From assembly GCA_030642465.1 (NCBI GenBank), contig DAOWNS010000041.1, positions 1 to 10,541 of the forward strand: a stretch of 10,541 nt of DNA, in the 5' to 3' direction. The DNA is from Candidatus Thorarchaeota archaeon (lineage in GTDB: Archaea; Asgardarchaeota; Thorarchaeia; Thorarchaeales; Thorarchaeaceae). A program made the translations under genes and the position numbers. Below, one piece after another: positions 6,440-10,541 of this stretch; within the stretch, counting starts at the first letter, position 1; each line of letters starts with the position of its first letter. The notes beneath the pieces are model-generated. The model had not been told where the DNA came from, searched no databases, and worked only from the letters and a program-made list of their open reading frames with translations.

Positions 6440-8611
6440 ATGAAACGAGAAATCCAGCGTCATCCCTGGAAGCAAGACAAATTGCAGACTACAATGGACA
6501 ATGACAAGTATATTATATCCAAACCCAAGAGCAAGAAGAGTTCAACTCTAAAATACCTCGTTGAGTCCTTTACTCTTAATTCAGTAGACCGTGTTGTTGA
6601 GCGTAAGCACAAGACTCGAAGACCAGACCCATTGTTCGCCAAGGATCTCTGCAGCCAGGTCATCTCTCTCTCACAACCCTCAGTGACATCGGGACGGAAA
6701 GTCAAAAGCATAGACCTGACACTTCTAGACCAGCACTTTACCAACTATGTCAAGACTGTGAACCTTATTCTTGAACGAATATACAGGATACCGAAAAGAG
6801 CACAGGCCTTGGGCAAGAAGTTGTCTGAGTATCGTGGTCATGGTTACACACTCCTTCGTAAGGAACATGATCTTAGCTACCAGCACAATGATGAGTTCAA
6901 GGAACTTGTCTTTGAGAGAATGTACAGGAATGCCCTTGAACAAGCTGCAAGAACAGTCCTAAGCGACTACACGAGGAGAGAGCTCATCGGATCTGCTATC
7001 GGGATTCTCAGTGGTTCGACAGAAGATATGTCGAGATTCCTCAAGAACAAATACATTCCTCGCTCTCTAATCAAGCAAGTCAGGGCAGCTTGTTCAGCAG
7101 TCAAGAACAATAGCAAGGGCTATGCCTATACGGTCGGAGTTCTCAAACAGATCCGTCGTGAGTTGGACCTCACCATACTCAGAGAGCTAGGAGAAAAGGC
7201 GCGTTGGCGTGGTCGTCAACGTGCAAAGGTGCGTGAGGTACTATCCACTACTTCAAGAGATAAACGGGTGATACTCTCACTCTTGGAACAAACAGTCAAG
7301 GAATGGCTCACCAACGGATACCCCTTTAGCGTTCCCAAGTTGACTAGTACGACAGAGGACTTTGCTGCGTCAACAGAGAACTCCCCCGGACAGGGGTATT
7401 GGTACTCTGTTGATATGGAAAAACCTAACGAGATCCTGTTCTTTCTGAAGGCCCCTCCGGGAGTTAGCGGGACGCAACAGGATGGTTCGCCTTATCGCAC
7501 ACAAACCCTTGCCTTTCGGTTCCTCAACTGGTTTCCAAGAGCCGTCGAGAAGGCACAGAGGAAGGCTGAGCAGGCTGTGCTTAAGGGGGATACACATAGA
7601 GCAAGGCGTCAGTTATTCAGAGCACGAGTCTTTCAAGATATGAACACTCAGTTGAGAAACACAATTGCTCTGCAACGCTCAACTCACAAGCTCTCAAGAC
7701 TCAAACAGCGAAAGAGTCGCAGTGAGAAAGAAATTGGAGAACTGGAGGCGGAGGTCCATGGTCTCAGGGGCAATCGACGGTGTGCTCCACCAAGGCTACT
7801 GGTTAGGGGGCAGAGGGTCACACTCCAAGTCCCATTCTTACCTCCTAATGAGGAAATGCTCAACGATGTCATTGGTGAGCAGACTTATGATGCACTCGCA
7901 GGTGCTGACAGAGGAATCAGAGTTCCAATGGCTCTCTCAGTACTCAACGAAGGTCAGTATAAAGATAGGCTTGTGTCATTCAACCATCTCATTGACAAGA
8001 GAGAGCGACTTAGAAAGCAAGCATATGCGCTCAAATCACAGATTGACAGGAAGAGGAATAACTGGGAGAAGAAACGGAAGGGATCGTTGCCCGCGGTGAT
8101 TCTAAGGAAGCAGCGTCACCTTGATGCACTGTGGAGAAAGGTTCGTCGTCTCGACCGTGAGATTGCCCGGCAGGTTGCCTCTGAAACCGTCTGGTGGTGT
8201 GAACAGCATAATGTTAGAACCCTGTACTTCGAGGACCTGAGGAGTTATCAAGCTCCCGGAGGGCGGGGTGATCTGTCATGGGCGCTGAGCACAAACCTGT
8301 GGGGGAAAATCTTCGATACAGTGAGGTATATGCGTGAAACCCTGGGTCATAGATATGGTGGCCTCTGGAGCGTTAATCCATACCATACAAGCAAGAGATG
8401 CCATGTGTGCGGCAAGATGGGAATCAGAGTTGAGAGCAAAGCTTCGATCACTGAGAAAAAGGGAGGAGAATACTTCCATTGCTTTCATTGTCAGACCCAC
8501 ATGCATGCAGACCTGAATGCAGCCCGAAACATAATTCATGTTCAATCAAGGTCCAGTACCGTTTCTGGACGGACAAATGTGGTATGTCCAAGTTTGTCCA
8601 ACTTACAATGA
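6440..8611 (+). CDS. Large TnpB/Cas12-like RuvC nuclease (723 aa)
   Basis: The C-terminal third has the full TnpB/Cas12 signature: RuvC-I in AGADRGIRVPMALS (Asp490), a charged helical bridge (515-580), RuvC-II in LYFEDL (Glu598), a zinc ribbon with Cys654, Cys657, Cys681 and Cys684 inside NPYHTSKRCHVCG...CFHC, and RuvC-III in HADLNAARNI (Asp691). All catalytic residues are present, so an active RNA-guided DNA nuclease is expected by family. The preceding 485 residues are helical and very basic and far exceed the roughly 190 residues before RuvC-I in ordinary TnpB, approaching the scale of compact Cas12 proteins. I cannot assign subdomains there. ATG 6440 is used; ATG 6494 is an alternative. 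The last codons run through the right inverted repeat, and the stop overlaps the downstream truncated cas4-like start. No CRISPR array or tnpA lies nearby, which favours a transposon-borne TnpB relative over a CRISPR effector. Confidence 0.9.
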   Translation: MKREIQRHPWKQDKLQTTMDNDKYIISKPKSKKSSTLKYLVESFTLNSVDRVVERKHKTRRPDPLFAKDLCSQVISLSQPSVTSGRKVKSIDLTLLDQHFTNYVKTVNLILERIYRIPKRAQALGKKLSEYRGHGYTLLRKEHDLSYQHNDEFKELVFERMYRNALEQAARTVLSDYTRRELIGSAIGILSGSTEDMSRFLKNKYIPRSLIKQVRAACSAVKNNSKGYAYTVGVLKQIRRELDLTILRELGEKARWRGRQRAKVREVLSTTSRDKRVILSLLEQTVKEWLTNGYPFSVPKLTSTTEDFAASTENSPGQGYWYSVDMEKPNEILFFLKAPPGVSGTQQDGSPYRTQTLAFRFLNWFPRAVEKAQRKAEQAVLKGDTHRARRQLFRARVFQDMNTQLRNTIALQRSTHKLSRLKQRKSRSEKEIGELEAEVHGLRGNRRCAPPRLLVRGQRVTLQVPFLPPNEEMLNDVIGEQTYDALAGADRGIRVPMALSVLNEGQYKDRLVSFNHLIDKRERLRKQAYALKSQIDRKRNNWEKKRKGSLPAVILRKQRHLDALWRKVRRLDREIARQVASETVWWCEQHNVRTLYFEDLRSYQAPGGRGDLSWALSTNLWGKIFDTVRYMRETLGHRYGGLWSVNPYHTSKRCHVCGKMGIRVESKASITEKKGGEYFHCFHCQTHMHADLNAARNIIHVQSRSSTVSGRTNVVCPSLSNLQ
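8571..8599 (+). other. Inverted repeat at element right end, possible guide-RNA hairpin
   Basis: GGACAAA (8571-8577) pairs with TTTGTCC (8593-8599) across a 15-nt loop, at the 3' end of the tnpB-like gene and partly inside the terminal repeat. TnpB guide RNAs are typically cut from the transcript's 3' end with the guide supplied by the right flank, so a structured RNA here would fit. The hairpin is short and may simply reflect repeated protein-binding sites. Confidence 0.25.
8585..8604 (-). repeat. Right terminal inverted repeat, inside the tnpB-like 3' end
   Basis: Read on the minus strand it is AAGTTGGACAAACTTGGACA, the partner of 457-476, with two perfect TTGGACA heptamers 10 bp apart. 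On the plus strand it encodes the residues just before the end of the TnpB-like protein, so coding sequence and element terminus overlap. Confidence 0.6.
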
Positions 8612-9336
8612 ACGGTAGCAGCGTTGATTCTGACTATCATTGGAGTCGTAATCTGGATTACGGGGTGAATCGTGTGGAACCGGTTCAAGGCATTCTGTTG
8701 TTGGTTATATTCCTAGTCGGGAGTTTCATACTGCTCTACGAACGAAAAGAAGAGACTCTCAATTCGGTCTTCAGAATCATCAACAGATCGATTGTCGCTC
8801 CGTGGGACTTGAACACATTTCTTCACCTTGAATTCGACCCGCATGAACCTGATCAATCTTACATGTTCGCAGAGGAAACCATCCTTTCAATGGGTCATAG
8901 ATACGCCGGGAGATTTGATCAGGCAGTACTGAGATTCGATGGAGTTCCGATTCTGGAGATCATCATTGAGCGTAAGTTCCCTGTTCGGAATCTGCCCGAG
9001 ATTGTCAGAACGGAGGATATGTTCCAGGCGGGATTGTATACACTAGCATTAATGGAGAGCGGTGTATCATGCAGCTCAACACGATTGGCTGTAATATACT
9101 GTACACAAGAAGCTGCATCAAATTGTGTGAGTGTTGGCAAAGGTGTGAATTGTTTTGAATGCAGAAAGGGACGTGCATTCCAGCAGGAGTTCAATCCGAA
9201 AACGGTCTTGAAAACTCTGAAGAAGCTGGATGAAATCTGGCTTAAGAGAAGAGAGCCAATGCCCTCGCCCGAGGCCGGGAAGTGCAAAGCATGCCCATAC
9301 GGTGCTAATGGAGTGTGCGGCCACTCAGCTGCTTGA
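8608..9336 (+). CDS. Cas4-like PD-(D/E)XK nuclease, C-terminal part (truncated host gene)
   Basis: If translated from ATG 8608 it gives 242 residues. In order: a short hydrophilic head, one transmembrane helix (GILLLVIFLVGSFILL, 28-43), GRFD (Asp104), IERK (Glu121, Lys123), QAGLY (Gln140, Tyr144), and a C-terminal CKACPYGANGVC giving Cys226, Cys229 and Cys237. These are the nuclease core and three of the four iron-sulfur cysteines of Cas4. The first cysteine and the GxxxH motif are missing and occur instead at 225-390, left of the element. As it stands the protein is probably unable to assemble a normal cluster, so loss of function is likely though not proven. The ATG overlaps the tnpB-like stop (ATGA), so the fragment may still be translated from the element's transcript. 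An alternative reading, a naturally short Cas4 partner of the TnpB-like nuclease, is less likely. Confidence 0.72.
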   Translation: MNGSSVDSDYHWSRNLDYGVNRVEPVQGILLLVIFLVGSFILLYERKEETLNSVFRIINRSIVAPWDLNTFLHLEFDPHEPDQSYMFAEETILSMGHRYAGRFDQAVLRFDGVPILEIIIERKFPVRNLPEIVRTEDMFQAGLYTLALMESGVSCSSTRLAVIYCTQEAASNCVSVGKGVNCFECRKGRAFQQEFNPKTVLKTLKKLDEIWLKRREPMPSPEAGKCKACPYGANGVCGHSAA

Positions 9337-9346
9337 AACACAGAGG

Positions 9347-9352
9347 TTTTTT
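9347..9352 (+). terminator. T-run after the cas4-like gene
   Basis: Six consecutive T residues lie 10 bases after the stop codon. Archaeal transcription ends at such T-rich stretches without needing a hairpin. A single short run may be only partly effective, so readthrough into 9380-9796 is possible. Confidence 0.3.
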
Positions 9353-9379
9353 ACGGATTGACTTCAACGATTAGTTACC

Positions 9380-9796
9380 ATGGGTCATGAGCTGGAAAAC
9401 TTCCTCACACGCGTGATGACTTCGAAAAGAGTGCTGAAGGAAGTCTACTATACGACAAGGGACTCCGAAACGAAGTCTGATGCAAAGGAATTGGTTGTTG
9501 CATCGATATCCTTGCAGAAGACATTGGAAGACCTACTAGAGATGAAAAGAAAGGTTCGAGTTGCAAAAAAGGTCCTAGAAGACCGAAAAGCGGTCCTATC
9601 ACTGCGCAAGTGGACCAATGGATTGCCAAGAAGAATCGATAGTTACACAAAGAAGAAGGGTAAATTCAAACAGGATCACCTTCACAAATACCAGGACAGC
9701 CTGCTTGAATACATCGAGAAGATAAGTGAGGAATTGGCTAGATGGGTCATTGATATTGAAACTCTGAGTGAGATACCTCGACCCCCAAAGAAGTAA
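9380..9796 (+). CDS. Helical hypothetical protein (138 aa)
   Basis: ATG 9380 begins a frame of 138 codons ending with TAA at 9794-9796. The protein is lysine-rich and predicted almost entirely helical. Residues about 40-75 (SLQKTLEDLLEMKRKVRVAK and onward) have a heptad-like spacing of Leu, Val and Met, suggesting a coiled coil. A second amphipathic helix covers roughly 100-130, and the tail is PRPPKK. No cysteines, catalytic motif, signal peptide or membrane segment are visible. It starts 43 bp after the cas4-like gene on the same strand and has no obvious TATA box of its own, so it may have been co-transcribed with the intact cas4-like gene. It ends 14 bp from the convergent release-factor gene. 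I do not recognise a family. Confidence 0.65.
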   Translation: MGHELENFLTRVMTSKRVLKEVYYTTRDSETKSDAKELVVASISLQKTLEDLLEMKRKVRVAKKVLEDRKAVLSLRKWTNGLPRRIDSYTKKKGKFKQDHLHKYQDSLLEYIEKISEELARWVIDIETLSEIPRPPKK

Positions 9797-9810
9797 ATGA
9801 TGTGCCCGCA

Positions 9811-10541
9811 TTACCAGCGCAGTTTGGCCGCTACACCGCCGAATGATTTCAACTGTGCACCAGACTCAGTTTGGCTTGAAAATACCATCACTTCAGAACC
9901 ATAAGTCTGCGCTTCAGTGATGAACTCATCGACTAGGTCCATGTCATCCTCAATGACGAGGATTATACGTACTCGGCCCGCCTGAAGGGCTTCAAGGACC
10001 TCTTTCTTGCCGTAGGTCACTGTTGCATTTCCCCGCATCAAGTCCCCCATGAAATCATCCCAGGCCTGGCGCTCAGCGTAGATCTCCGTTTCTTTCAGGA
10101 TTCGAGAGGCTTCCTTCATCGCTTGATACAAGCCAGTTTCGTCAATAATGCTGACGGGGATAATTTTCTCAGCGACCTTCTCTCTCAGTCGGTAGTCTAG
10201 GTCCCCCTTCTCCAAGAATTCCTGTGCACGGATTGTGTTACCCCCAAGAACAATGGCATCAACGTTCTCTAGATTCTCCAGAAGAAGCCTGTTGAATAAC
10301 CGTCCAACGAATTTGAAGAACTCAACCATCTTCTCATCACGTAAGCGATCGTAACGTTTGGCGCTTTGTCCTCCTGCACGTGTTTTCCCAATGATGAAGA
10401 AATCTTCGTCCCGGATAAGCTCCATATGTTTTCCACGGAGATAGCCAACTGTGACTTTTCCACCTTCTATCAATACAATAACGACCAGGCTCTTGGGTCG
10501 TGTCATGTCTTCAAGCTCTTCGAGATTGAACTCTCGACCAC
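9811..10541 (-). CDS. prf1: Class-1 peptide chain release factor, aRF1/eRF1 family (middle and C-terminal domains; 5' end off window)
   Basis: The frame is open from the right edge (242 residues visible) to TAA at 9813-9811; the internal ATG at 10506 is not the start, because the eleven codons upstream stay open and fit the family. The middle domain carries GKTRAGGQSAKRYDRLR, with the universal GGQ (10374-10366) that triggers peptidyl-tRNA hydrolysis in the ribosome. It continues as a helical segment and DAIVLGGNTIRAQEFLEKGDLDYRL, typical of this family. The C-terminal domain includes VTYGKKEVLEALQAGRV and ends GGVAAKLRW. The N-terminal stop-codon-reading domain is outside the window. Two differences from the usual archaeal protein are a tail without zinc-binding cysteines and IIGK in place of the common VPGK before the GGQ region. 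A paralog of the Vms1-like release-factor group is therefore possible, although a full GGQ favours a working hydrolase. Confidence 0.82.
   Translation of the reverse strand, partial: GREFNLEELEDMTRPKSLVVIVLIEGGKVTVGYLRGKHMELIRDEDFFIIGKTRAGGQSAKRYDRLRDEKMVEFFKFVGRLFNRLLLENLENVDAIVLGGNTIRAQEFLEKGDLDYRLREKVAEKIIPVSIIDETGLYQAMKEASRILKETEIYAERQAWDDFMGDLMRGNATVTYGKKEVLEALQAGRVRIILVIEDDMDLVDEFITEAQTYGSEVMVFSSQTESGAQLKSFGGVAAKLRW

Larger units (their letters stand above)
457..8604. mobile_element. Putative ~8.15-kb inverted-repeat-bounded element with TnpB-like and giant nuclease genes
   Basis: The segment is bounded by imperfect 20-bp inverted repeats and sits exactly between two complementary parts of a Cas4-like nuclease gene, N-terminal motifs to the left and catalytic core to the right, both on the plus strand. 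Inside are a 1788-aa RecB-like nuclease protein (leftward), a 723-aa TnpB/Cas12-like nuclease (rightward), a 56-aa ORF and a gene-poor stretch at 692-890. I could not find a convincing target-site duplication, and no known transposase or recombinase family is recognisable, so the exact ends may be off by a few bases. Alternatives are a cargo island or an integrated plasmid relic, but the split host gene argues for a discrete insertion. A comparison with an uninterrupted relative would fix the ends. Confidence 0.62.

Noticed and set aside
8479..8607. Upstream extension of the right-hand cas4-like frame back to 8479
   Set aside because: That stretch is the tnpB-like coding sequence in another frame (zinc ribbon and RuvC-III region) and shows no Cas4 features.
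456..8613. GAAC as a 4-bp target-site duplication (456-459 and 8610-8613)
   Set aside because: It would make the two inverted repeats unequal by about 8 bases, and rejoining there introduces a stop. A 4-base match near both ends is expected by chance.
6440..9336. A type V CRISPR-Cas locus (Cas12-like plus Cas4)
   Set aside because: There is no repeat array in the window and no cas1 or cas2. The Cas4-like part lacks its N-terminal cysteine, which is found left of the element, so the adjacency is better explained by insertion.

Overview
The window looks archaeal. The right edge carries a class-1 (eukaryote/archaeal type) release factor with an intact GGQ motif. Promoter-like elements are AT-rich TATA boxes, and one sits at the distance expected for a leaderless mRNA. 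An Asgard lineage is a reasonable guess from the overall flavour (mid GC, a membrane-anchored Cas4-like nuclease), but nothing in the sequence settles it.

Layout: positions 1-60 hold the first codons of an unidentified leftward gene. A rightward Cas4-like nuclease gene starts at about 225, but only its N-terminal part is present: the first iron-sulfur cysteine and the GxxxH motif. At 457 the sequence switches to an approximately 8.15-kb segment bounded by a 20-bp imperfect inverted repeat (457-476 and 8585-8604, 17/20 matching). Immediately beyond the right repeat, on the same strand, the missing C-terminal part of a Cas4-like nuclease resumes: transmembrane segment, GRFD, ExK, QxxxY and three C-terminal cysteines (8608-9336). 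The simplest reading is that a mobile element inserted into a host cas4-like gene. A helical hypothetical gene (9380-9796) and a convergent aRF1-family gene (9811 to the window edge) complete the host side.

The element carries two large divergent genes on either side of a 182-bp promoter region. Leftward is a 1788-aa protein with a complete RecB/Cas4-type PD-(D/E)XK nuclease motif set near residues 366-503, followed by a region resembling a RecA/KaiC core without a P-loop, and then about 1000 unrecognised residues. Rightward is a 723-aa TnpB/Cas12-like RuvC nuclease with intact D/E/D catalytic residues and a four-cysteine zinc ribbon, but an N-terminal part of about 485 residues, much longer than in typical TnpB. 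A 56-aa helical ORF and a probably decayed stretch lie between the giant gene and the left end.

I see no CRISPR array, and no DDE, HUH, serine or tyrosine recombinase. The element's mobility enzyme is therefore unidentified and may lie in the giant protein. The tnpB-like reading frame runs through the right inverted repeat, and its stop codon overlaps the first available start of the truncated Cas4-like nuclease (ATGA). This makes a chimeric transcription unit of element and host. The best candidate for an undescribed system is this pairing of a giant RecB-like nuclease protein with a large TnpB-like protein in an inverted-repeat-bounded archaeal element.
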